Assembly (NCBI GenBank): GCA_029264635.1
Contig: JARIAA010000239.1
Span: forward strand, 1 to 11,367
Length of the DNA: 11,367 nt
From: Psychrobacter sp.
GTDB taxonomy: Bacteria > Pseudomonadota > Gammaproteobacteria > Pseudomonadales > Moraxellaceae
Reading direction: 5' to 3'
The translations under genes were made by a program, and so were the position numbers. Each line of letters starts with the position of its first letter. Position 1 is the stretch's first letter. Below the pieces are notes generated by a model. It did no database searches, was not told the origin of the DNA, and saw nothing but the letters and a program-made list of their open reading frames with translations. Below are positions 1-5,991 of this stretch, one piece after another.

Positions 1-516
1 GCCAATATGGCCGTACAAGCGTCCCTAACAGGTCATCTAGTGCTGTCAACGTTGCATACCAACGATGCACCCAGCTCAATCACGCGCTTGCATGATTTAG
101 GGATTCAGCCGTTTTTGACGTCAGCCACGATATTGGGCGTGATGGCACAGCGCCTTTTACGCACGTTATGCCCGCATTGTAAGCACGCGCTTGAGGTCAC
201 GCCAGATAGCGAGATGGCTATTCAGTGGCAAGAGCTGGTGCAACCTTGGCGCGCGCCAGTGCCTGCACAAATTTATGTCGCGCAGGGCTGTGAGCACTGT
301 CGCCATACGGGTTATCAAGGCCGTGTCGGTCTCTACGAAATCATGCCATTATCCAATGAGCTAAAAAAGCTAGTCGCCGCCGATGCCAATTTAGACGCAC
401 TCAAACAGCAAGCCTACCGCGAAGGCGTGCAGCCACTACGTCTATCAGGAGCGAAGCGCATCAGTGAAGGGGTGACGACCATAGAAGAGGTAATGCGAGT
501 CGTGCCTGTAAACTAA
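1..516 (+). CDS. gspE: Type II secretion ATPase GspE, C-terminal part (5' end outside window)
   Basis: GspE is the cytoplasmic hexameric ATPase that drives pseudopilus assembly in type II secretion. The frame is open from base 1, so only about 171 C-terminal residues are present. It begins in the conserved stretch AVQASLTGHLVLSTLHTNDA, which holds the His-box region of secretion ATPases. A four-cysteine zinc-binding module follows (CPHC, then CEHC about 38 residues later), running into TGYQGRVGLYEIM. The end, EGVTTIEEVMRVV, is the usual GspE/PilB terminus. PilB is the main alternative because the families are close; the gspHIJK genes in the same window favour GspE. The next gene is a small membrane protein, not gspF, so the locus is not a classical gsp operon. 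The family is very well supported, GspE rather than PilB fairly well. Confidence 0.9.
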   Translation, partial: ANMAVQASLTGHLVLSTLHTNDAPSSITRLHDLGIQPFLTSATILGVMAQRLLRTLCPHCKHALEVTPDSEMAIQWQELVQPWRAPVPAQIYVAQGCEHCRHTGYQGRVGLYEIMPLSNELKKLVAADANLDALKQQAYREGVQPLRLSGAKRISEGVTTIEEVMRVVPVN

Positions 517-548
517 CTATTTTTTGACATTAAGAAAAGGGTTCTAAA

Positions 549-767
549 GTGCTGATATGGATTGCTCTTTATGTTGGTCTTTGCCTATTCTATAAATGGC
601 TTATCTCTCCTGCTATTCTCGATAGGTTAAGCTTTTGGGACTGGACGCCAGAGCAAAATAAACTCTATATTTTGCTCTGCTGGTTATTCTCAACCTTTGT
701 ATTTATATATGGTGTATTTAATCGTACCTTTCGTGATGCCTTTTTATTAGACTACTTATTTAAATAA
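549..767 (+). CDS. Small two-helix membrane protein of unknown function
   Basis: This 72-residue protein is not one I recognise. It starts with GTG, preceded by an AAAAGG Shine-Dalgarno-like stretch about 10 bases upstream, 32 bases after gspE. Two hydrophobic segments are visible, roughly residues 2-20 and 38-57. They are separated by a polar loop rich in Trp, Asp and Asn, which suggests an inner-membrane hairpin. The C-terminus is short and charged. Same strand and short spacing suggest co-transcription with gspE, but there is no evidence of a role in secretion. A palindromic repeat element starts 2 bp after the stop codon. Length, start signal and coherent hydrophobic pattern make it a likely real gene. 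Confidence 0.65.
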   Translation: MLIWIALYVGLCLFYKWLISPAILDRLSFWDWTPEQNKLYILLCWLFSTFVFIYGVFNRTFRDAFLLDYLFK

Positions 768-768
768 A

Positions 769-928
769 TATAGAATTGGTCCACTTTAAAACCCATGTAG
801 TGCTGCTAGAATGCGTTTTTTAAAATATAAGTTTTGCCGCCTCTATTTGCATAGACACAGCAGGCAAATAAAATTTTACTAGTAGCACGGCGATATTGGC
901 GTATGGATTTTATTTCGAACTTACTATA
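769..928 (-). mobile_element. Small palindromic intergenic element, copy 1 (MITE-like)
   Basis: This 160-bp non-coding unit is bounded by TATAG at 769-773 and its complement ACTATA at 923-928. Inside it GTGCTGCTAG (800-809) and CTAGTAGCAC (879-888) form inverted arms with 9 of 10 bases matching. Read on the minus strand it aligns with the element at 9447-9592. The shared parts are the TATAGT end followed by GT.C.AAATAAAA, a roughly 49-base core at 829-877, and the far end TTTT.A.AGTG..AATT..CTATA. It encodes no protein. The miniature-transposon interpretation is an inference; a palindromic intergenic repeat of another kind is possible. Confidence 0.7.
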
Positions 929-984
929 GAGCTGATCTCAAATAAAGAGCTACCATTATCAGAACGTACGGTTGGTATAAAAGC

Positions 985-1650
985 CTAACGCTCCCAGCGT
1001 ACATTTTGACGAATAACTTTTGCAGGCGTGCCTGCGATCATGCAGTTTGGCGTCTCAATGGGTTTGTTGACAAAAGCGCCTGCTGCAATGATGCAGCCGC
1101 TAGCGATAGTAACGTTTTTAGAAATGGTCACATTAGCAGCGATCCAAATCTTATCTCCTAAAATGATATCGGAATGGGCATTATTCAGACGCGCATTAGA
1201 CTCGATATCATAAACCTTGTGGACGTCGGTCGCTCGAATCTCAATACCGCGCGATATCATACAATCTTTACCGATGGTCACGCTTTTGTCGCGCGCCAAA
1301 ATATAGCAGTCAATTGCGGTAGTACGCGCGCCAATATAAATGCGCAAGTGGTTGCCGACGATTAATAATTGTCCAGAAAATTTGACCTGTTCTGCGATGG
1401 TGATTTGATTATGGCTGCCATTGATATCGATTTTTAGCTTATTAAATTGTCCATGTTCACCGATAGTAATGTGATTGTCATGACCCTTACGAATGGTAAT
1501 AACTGAATGACCAATGATACGAGCATCTTTAGCAATATTGATATGATTGTCGTGCCCGTTGTCATGCAATAAGAATCGTTGCTTATACAGATACTTAGGT
1601 AACCAAGCCTGTATCATAGGTGAGAGGGTAACTGTTTTTTTACGATTCAT
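985..1650 (-). CDS. Left-handed beta-helix (hexapeptide-repeat) acyltransferase, probable O-acetyltransferase
   Basis: The 221-residue protein belongs to the hexapeptide acyltransferase superfamily, whose members usually move an acetyl group from acetyl-CoA to a sugar in cell-surface polysaccharide. Evidence is the run of short (I/V/L)-G-x-x-x-x turns, H144 in ATDVHKVYD as the likely catalytic His, the block DIILGDKIWIAANVTI at 161-176, and the family ending AGTPAKVIR near 206-214. The N-terminal half has three related units, GHDNHI at 32-37 and 56-61 and SHNQI at 79-83, each followed by I/T-I and an A or G. These look like successive coils of the helix. No strong Shine-Dalgarno precedes the ATG, so the start is less certain than the family. 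Neighbours do not reveal the substrate. Confidence 0.85.
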   Translation of the reverse strand: MNRKKTVTLSPMIQAWLPKYLYKQRFLLHDNGHDNHINIAKDARIIGHSVITIRKGHDNHITIGEHGQFNKLKIDINGSHNQITIAEQVKFSGQLLIVGNHLRIYIGARTTAIDCYILARDKSVTIGKDCMISRGIEIRATDVHKVYDIESNARLNNAHSDIILGDKIWIAANVTISKNVTIASGCIIAAGAFVNKPIETPNCMIAGTPAKVIRQNVRWER

Positions 1651-1751
1651 AATGACAGGGCTTGTAAAAGGTGGATACAGGACAGGATTTTTTAGTCATA
1701 CATAACAATAATTGTCGATAGCGTCGTTTAATACCGTTATTTCATATTAGC

Positions 1752-1782
1752 GCTAAAGACCGTTTACTATACGATCTTTAGC
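1752..1782. other. Inverted repeat / hairpin in divergent intergenic region
   Basis: GCTAAAGACCGT (1752-1763) and ACGATCTTTAGC (1771-1782) are complementary at 11 of 12 positions around a 7-base spacer. There is no trailing T-run, so an intrinsic terminator is unlikely. Its place between divergent genes suits an operator for a dimeric regulator or a structured 5' leader; the sequence does not decide. Confidence 0.5.
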
Positions 1783-1863
1783 ATAAATATACCCTACATC
1801 ATAAATATAGCCAATCTAAATGACGCTCATAACTATAAAGGTCGTCTACCTTGTGCAACGCAC

Positions 1864-1893
1864 TTGAAAAAAGCGCTAGCTAGAGCAATTAAT
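1864..1893 (+). promoter_or_regulatory. Candidate tatD promoter
   Basis: TTGAAA (1864-1869) and ATTAAT (1888-1893) lie 18 bases apart and resemble sigma-70 boxes, 5 of 6 and 4 of 6 to consensus. The predicted start would leave a leader of about 70 bases before tatD. This is a weak match in AT-rich DNA. Confidence 0.25.
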
Positions 1894-1969
1894 AGTAGAC
1901 GCATGCAAATGTTTCATCTAAATACTTTGCACCTAAATTATCTAAAAAACCACCATAAAGAGATTGTTT

Positions 1970-2758
1970 ATGTTTACTGATAGTCACTGCCATCTTAATC
2001 GTTTGGACTTAACGAAATATGATGGTCAATTATCTGGCGCCATTGCTGCTATGAAAGAGGCGAATGTCACCCGTGCGATGGCGATTATGTGTGATTTTGC
2101 TGAATACAATGAGATTGCCAATATCGTTAACACTTATAATGACGAAACCTTAAATTTAGGGATGAGCGTGGGTATTCATCCTTGTGAAGATAGTAGCGTA
2201 CTGCAATCAGCGACAGTTGAGCGCTTGATAGCAGCTGCTGATGCTGAGCACGTCTGGGCAATAGGCGAGACGGGGCTGGACTATTACTGGTCGACAGAAA
2301 ATAAAAAAGAGCAGCAAGCCAGCCTTGCGCGCCATATTCATGCAAGCCAACGCTTAAAAAAACCGCTGGTCGTACATATGCGTGATGCTAAAGAGGATAC
2401 GATCGATATCTTAAAGGCAGAAGGGGCTGAGCATGGTATTATCCACTGTTTTACCGAGGAATGGGAAACCGCCAAACGTGCGCTTGATTTAGGGTTTTAT
2501 ATCTCATTTTCAGGTATTGTCAGCTTTAAGAGTGCACAAAATATCAAAGAGGCGGCGCACAACATGCCCAGAGACAGGATACTTATCGAAACGGACAGTC
2601 CGTATCTAGCACCAGTACCCAAACGTGGCCGTCCTAATGAGCCTGCATATGTTCCTTATGTCGCCAGTTGTATTGCTGATATGTATGGCTGTAGTAGCAA
2701 AGAGGTTGGGGCATTAACTGCAAAAAACTTCGAAAATTTACTAGCGCAATATCATTAA
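1970..2758 (+). CDS. TatD-family metal-dependent hydrolase / deoxyribonuclease
   Basis: TatD-family proteins are TIM-barrel, metal-dependent nucleases of the amidohydrolase superfamily, acting in the cytoplasm on DNA ends. The 262-residue protein has the usual length and metal ligands: H6 and H8 (DSHCHL), E100 (IGETGLDYYW), H136 (VVHMRDA), H159 (IIHCF) and D209 (IETDSPYL). The family signature GRPNEPAYV follows at about 220-228. I chose the ATG at 1970 rather than TTG at 1964 because an AAAGAG ribosome site (about 1957-1962) is well spaced for it and the product MFTDSHCHL matches the compact family N-terminus. Its closest relatives are probably YcfH/TatD paralogues, which cannot be separated here. 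It appears monocistronic. Confidence 0.92.
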   Translation: MFTDSHCHLNRLDLTKYDGQLSGAIAAMKEANVTRAMAIMCDFAEYNEIANIVNTYNDETLNLGMSVGIHPCEDSSVLQSATVERLIAAADAEHVWAIGETGLDYYWSTENKKEQQASLARHIHASQRLKKPLVVHMRDAKEDTIDILKAEGAEHGIIHCFTEEWETAKRALDLGFYISFSGIVSFKSAQNIKEAAHNMPRDRILIETDSPYLAPVPKRGRPNEPAYVPYVASCIADMYGCSSKEVGALTAKNFENLLAQYH

Positions 2759-2835
2759 AATCGTTATGCTATGACTTGTCAGTCATTTATTAGACAGTCG
2801 GATTGCTATGCATCTAGCTCCTATTTATCTAAGTG

Positions 2836-2940
2836 TAAGCATATGATTATCAATAACTATTACGCAAGCATAAGTATAAGCATAGTATAGTCACTATGTA
2901 TTAAACTATTATCGCCATGAGAACATATGCTTAGTATAGT
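2836..2940. promoter_or_regulatory. Repeat array upstream of the TetR gene, probable operator and promoter region
   Basis: TAAGCATATG (2836-2845) and CATATGCTTA (2924-2933) are perfect inverted copies. Between them are further copies: CAAGCATA at 2865, TAAGCATA at 2876, and GCATAGTATAGT (2880-2891), repeated as GCTTAGTATAGT (2929-2940). CATAGT and ACTATG (2881-2886 and 2893-2898) make a smaller palindrome. TATAGT at 2935-2940 with TCGCCA 17 bases upstream could be the promoter. Multiple half-sites directly before a TetR gene suit self-repression by cooperative dimers, but which repeat is the operator is inference. Confidence 0.5.
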
Positions 2941-2958
2941 GAGGTTTTAGGAGAGTTT

Positions 2959-3648
2959 ATGAGTCGTCAACATCAGTTCAAAGCGCGGGAAGAAAATATA
3001 TTAGCGATGGCTGAGCAATTGCTGCTTGAGTCAGGCGATGGTGATATCACCTTAGACAGCCTAGCTGATCAATTGGATTTGGCTAAAGGGACGCTGTATA
3101 AGCATTTTTCGAGCAAAGATGAGCTGTATCTGCGTATTATCATTCGTTATGAAGAACAGCTATTTGAGATCAACCGTATTGATGACTGCCCCTCAGCAGG
3201 GATTGCGCGTATGATATTTCAGCAGCTGCTCAATCCGCAAAAAGCCATGCTGCTCAATCAAATAGAAGAGCGCCTTGCCGCCTCGGTGACCGGTCTCAAT
3301 CGTCTATTTGGTGAGTTGTACGACATTCGCCGCCAACGCATGAAGCGCTTGCTTGATATTATCAGTATTTATCTAAAAGATCAGCAAAGCAGTCTGAGCA
3401 CTCGCGATTATTTGTCGTCCATCTGGGCGATGGGTCAAGGTGGGGCGGGGCTATTGAACTCCAGTTTTTATCAGCGTTATTTAGGTCGCCGTGATACTTT
3501 GCGTTATGTCTTTGTGCAGCAAATGCTTGAATTGCCCAGTCATTACCCAGCAGATGAGACGGATCATGATGTACTAGATGAGGACATGCAAGAGTTGGTT
3601 GAGCAGATTGATACTGAGTCAGAAGAACATCGCAACACCACTTACTGA
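2959..3648 (+). CDS. TetR/AcrR-family transcriptional regulator
   Basis: This 229-residue protein has a classic N-terminal TetR DNA-binding domain, with the helix-turn-helix at about residues 31-50 (TLDSLADQLDLAKGTLYKHF) followed by SSKDELYL. The remaining helices form the variable ligand and dimer domain, for which I cannot name a ligand. The last 30 residues are strongly acidic and may be a disordered tail. The start is firm: AGGAG lies 5 bases upstream of the ATG. The upstream repeat array suggests autoregulation. The following gspH region is on the same strand, so read-through into the pseudopilin genes is possible, but no efflux pump or enzyme gene is adjacent to suggest a target. Confidence 0.88.
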   Translation: MSRQHQFKAREENILAMAEQLLLESGDGDITLDSLADQLDLAKGTLYKHFSSKDELYLRIIIRYEEQLFEINRIDDCPSAGIARMIFQQLLNPQKAMLLNQIEERLAASVTGLNRLFGELYDIRRQRMKRLLDIISIYLKDQQSSLSTRDYLSSIWAMGQGGAGLLNSSFYQRYLGRRDTLRYVFVQQMLELPSHYPADETDHDVLDEDMQELVEQIDTESEEHRNTTY

Positions 3649-3721
3649 TAAACGACTTAGGTTGCTGATCATTACCTCTTCTTTCCATTTTGCATATTAT
3701 ATGAACGCTAATAGGTGCAAT

Positions 3722-4633
3722 ATGTTGACCACTGCCAAGACTTCCCGCTCAGTGGTCGCGCATACTTTTTGTCTGACAAACAGTATGCTACTTATTTTGA
3801 ATAATGATACCGTTACAAGATGCCGTTCTTATTCTTGTCATCATAGGTATATTCAAAAAAATTATATTCAAAAAAATCATCTTCAAAAAATATATTTGCC
3901 AAAAAATCAGCGTCTAAAAAATTCCTCTCAACTGCAAGCTGATGGGACTTCACCTGCGAAGTTGATATTGCAGGGCACCGCTCATTCGCAGGTCGGTTTT
4001 ACCCTAGTCGAAATCATGGTCGTCATGGTCATTTTATCTATATTCGCTGGCATGATTGCGGTGTCGGTTGGTAGTAGTGAGTCTAGAAAAAATCGTGCGT
4101 TTTACGAGCATCTGACAGATTCATTAAGCTATGTCAGATTATTGTCAGCTGAACGTATGCAGCCAATGGGGCTAAGCTTGCAAGCAGATAAACAAGGTCA
4201 GGTAACGCCCATCATCATGAGTTTATCAAATCCTTATATGGGTTATCAGACCTCATCATTAGCCCAAAGTAACGGCGATAGTTCGCCTAAAAACGCTATG
4301 GAGTTATCTGCCGACTTGTCGGGTCTATCAGGTGCTAATCGCGATAACCTACCAACGCCAAGTTGGAAGCTTGAGCCGGAAGTTACTCTGCCACAAATGC
4401 CCGCTGGGGTGAGCTTAAGTATTCAAAGTCTAGAGGCGAGTAATACATCAAAGCCTGAGTCCACCCAAATTTTGCAACCTTGGTTCATTGGACAAGCTGT
4501 GCCGCAAGTATTATGGTTTGGTACGGGGCAGGCAACTCCTGTCACAATTGAGGTGCGTCATCAGTCGCGCTTGGTGGGAGAGGTCATCACTATTATGCCC
4601 GACGGTAGTATAGCGATAGGACAGGGACGCTAG
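3722..4633 (+). CDS. gspH: Type II secretion minor pseudopilin GspH (start uncertain)
   Basis: GspH is a minor pseudopilin of the type II secretion pseudopilus, cleaved by prepilin peptidase and anchored by its first helix. The site is clear: G followed by FTLVEIMVVMVILSIF, with Phe at base 3998 and Glu at position +5. The mature part is about 211 residues. The start is the problem. ATG at 3722 has an AGGTG ribosome site but gives a 92-residue leader, when 6-30 is normal; that leader contains pentapeptide repeats (YIQKN and variants). TTG at 3962 would give a 12-residue leader but lacks a good ribosome site and basic residues. The frame stays open upstream into the tetR gene. It is followed 3 bases later by gspI. 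Function by family and gene order is well supported. Confidence 0.78.
   Translation: MLTTAKTSRSVVAHTFCLTNSMLLILNNDTVTRCRSYSCHHRYIQKNYIQKNHLQKIYLPKNQRLKNSSQLQADGTSPAKLILQGTAHSQVGFTLVEIMVVMVILSIFAGMIAVSVGSSESRKNRAFYEHLTDSLSYVRLLSAERMQPMGLSLQADKQGQVTPIIMSLSNPYMGYQTSSLAQSNGDSSPKNAMELSADLSGLSGANRDNLPTPSWKLEPEVTLPQMPAGVSLSIQSLEASNTSKPESTQILQPWFIGQAVPQVLWFGTGQATPVTIEVRHQSRLVGEVITIMPDGSIAIGQGR
3848..3922 (+). repeat. Five degenerate 15-bp tandem repeats upstream of the GspH mature region
   Basis: Five 15-base units can be read in the gspH frame. The first two are identical (tat att caa aaa aat). The next three are degenerate and keep the A-rich half. In frame they encode YIQKN, YIQKN, HLQKI, YLPKN and QRLKN. 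The repeats are either part of an unusual GspH leader or A-rich non-coding DNA before the true start. Confidence 0.7.
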
Positions 4634-4636
4634 CAG

Positions 4637-5116
4637 ATGAGGCAAAGCCCGCCAACAATTATAAAGCGTCGCGCTTATCAAATCCCACTATTGAAGCGTG
4701 AGGGTGGGTTTACCTTGATTGAGGTAATGGTGGCGCTTTCGATATTGGCCGTGGTTGCAGTGGCCGCAAGTCGTGCCAGTAGTGCATATTTAAGCTCGGT
4801 TGAGGTACTACGTACGCGCACGCTTGCACACTTTGTGGCACAAAACGCTGCGGCTGATTTGCGAATTCAAGAAACATGGTTGACCGCCAATAGCACGCAA
4901 ACAATAGATGCTCAAGGCCGCGCGTGGCAAGTAGCCATGAGCGTTAATAATACTTTAACGCCTGCGTTAAAACAGGTAAATATCAGTGTTGCCCCCATCG
5001 TTGATGGGCAAGTGCGCTCAGCTGTGACAGATATCAACGTGATACTAGGCAGTGCAGAACAAGACGTCGGTAGTTTAGATTTGGGTCGCCTAAATCCCAG
5101 CGGAGGTAATCCGTGA
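4637..5116 (+). CDS. gspI: Type II secretion minor pseudopilin GspI
   Basis: GspI is the minor pseudopilin that nucleates the GspI-GspJ-GspK tip complex of the type II secretion pseudopilus. The 159-residue preprotein has a basic leader (KRR, KR) and the peptidase site GG before FTLIEVMVALSILAVVAVAA, with cleavage after G24 and Glu at +5. The C-terminal part has short beta-strand-like segments and the length fits the family. The start follows gspH by 3 bases, with AGGGA about 9 bases upstream. The stop overlaps the next start (GTGA), so gspI and gspJ are probably translationally coupled. Order H-I-J-K supports the assignment over other type IV pilin-like proteins. Confidence 0.9.
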   Translation: MRQSPPTIIKRRAYQIPLLKREGGFTLIEVMVALSILAVVAVAASRASSAYLSSVEVLRTRTLAHFVAQNAAADLRIQETWLTANSTQTIDAQGRAWQVAMSVNNTLTPALKQVNISVAPIVDGQVRSAVTDINVILGSAEQDVGSLDLGRLNPSGGNP

Positions 5117-5979
5117 GGCAGCAGCGCGGTTTTACCTTACTTGAGCTCATGGTAGCGATGGCGATATTTGCGATGCTGGCGGTCGCAGGGTGGCAGGTGT
5201 TTGATGGGGTCAACCGCGCTCGCGAACGGGCACAGCTCCAGGCCGATAAACTGGCCGTCTTGCAGTATGCCTACTTGCAATTGCAACAAGATATGGGTCA
5301 AGTCATCGCTTATCAAGCGCCCTCTGCGCAAAATGGTGGCGCAAACGGATCCAATCTGAACGCTACTACCAATGGCAACGCTAACAATAACACTACTAGC
5401 GAACAAGATGCCATCACTGCTGAACCTTTTATGCGTTTGACGGGTGAGCAGCTCAGCTTTGTGCGTTTTGCTAATCCTGATCCGCGTTATCAGACCAGTC
5501 CAAGCTTACAGCGTGTCGACTATATTTTTGCAGACGAGCGCCTTATCCGTCGACAATATAACAACGTCGAAGGTGGGTCTGATAGCGTGAGCTTAGATAC
5601 GGTGCTTCTTAACGGTGTCACAGCAGGGCGCTGGCAGGCCTACTTACCTGAGGCGAGTCATACTTTCCCTAATACAAATAACACATCTGGCAATAAAGTT
5701 GGCAGCAATGAGAATAGTAATAATTCTGCAATTGAGGAGGTAGCGACTGTCTTACTTCCTAAAGGCGTGGGTATGAGTTTTACTTATCAAGATATGCCAA
5801 TTATGTGGCAATGGGCGCTCGCGCCGCAAGCGATAGCGCCTATTACTAAAGGTGACAACGCTAAAATTCCTACTAACAATAATGGTGCTGGCAGCAATAA
5901 CGATAATCCTAATAACGCTAATGGTAACGCAAATAACGAGACAGCTACCTACTCTGATGACAGGCAAAATGATCAATAA
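5113..5979 (+). CDS. gspJ: Type II secretion minor pseudopilin GspJ with Asn-rich insertions
   Basis: GspJ is a tip pseudopilin, exported through the inner membrane and cleaved after a very short leader: MRQQRG then FTLLELMVAMAIFAML, cut after G6, Glu at +5. GTG at 5113 is the start because GGAGG lies 6 bases before it and overlaps the end of gspI. The fold core is recognisable (RLTGEQLSFVRFANPDPR and RVDYIFADERLIRRQY). At 288 residues it is longer than a typical GspJ of roughly 200-230. The extra length comes from low-complexity tracts rich in Asn, Thr, Gly and Ser at about residues 74-95, 184-203 and the C-terminal 254-282. Such tracts probably sit in surface loops and tail. gspK follows after 12 bases. 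Confidence 0.9.
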   Translation: MRQQRGFTLLELMVAMAIFAMLAVAGWQVFDGVNRARERAQLQADKLAVLQYAYLQLQQDMGQVIAYQAPSAQNGGANGSNLNATTNGNANNNTTSEQDAITAEPFMRLTGEQLSFVRFANPDPRYQTSPSLQRVDYIFADERLIRRQYNNVEGGSDSVSLDTVLLNGVTAGRWQAYLPEASHTFPNTNNTSGNKVGSNENSNNSAIEEVATVLLPKGVGMSFTYQDMPIMWQWALAPQAIAPITKGDNAKIPTNNNGAGSNNDNPNNANGNANNETATYSDDRQNDQ

Positions 5980-5991
5980 TAGGGCGCGATT

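Larger units (their letters stand above)
1651..1969. other. Divergent intergenic region between acyltransferase and tatD
   Basis: This 319-base AT-rich gap separates two genes that point away from each other, so it must hold at least two promoters. I see no convincing open frame. It contains a long hairpin at 1752-1782 and a wider pair CGTCTAC (1843-1849) and GTAGACG (1895-1901). A weak promoter-like pair lies before tatD. No copy of the TATAGT-ended element seen elsewhere in the window is present. Confidence 0.6.

Noticed and set aside
1964..1969. TTG start two codons upstream for the TatD protein
   Set aside because: The ribosome site AAAGAG is too close to TTG and well spaced for ATG at 1970, and the resulting N-terminus fits the family better.
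2768..2802. Possible terminator hairpin after tatD (GACTTGTC with GACAGTC)
   Set aside because: The stem is short and bulged and no T-run follows.
3362..3688. Minus-strand open frame overlapping the tetR gene and the gap before gspH
   Set aside because: It overlaps a confident TetR gene over most of its length, has no recognisable domain and looks compositionally like an antisense shadow.
3578..3721. Extending GspH upstream to an ATG inside the tetR gene
   Set aside because: It would overlap tetR by 71 bases, lengthen an already abnormal leader and lacks a ribosome site.
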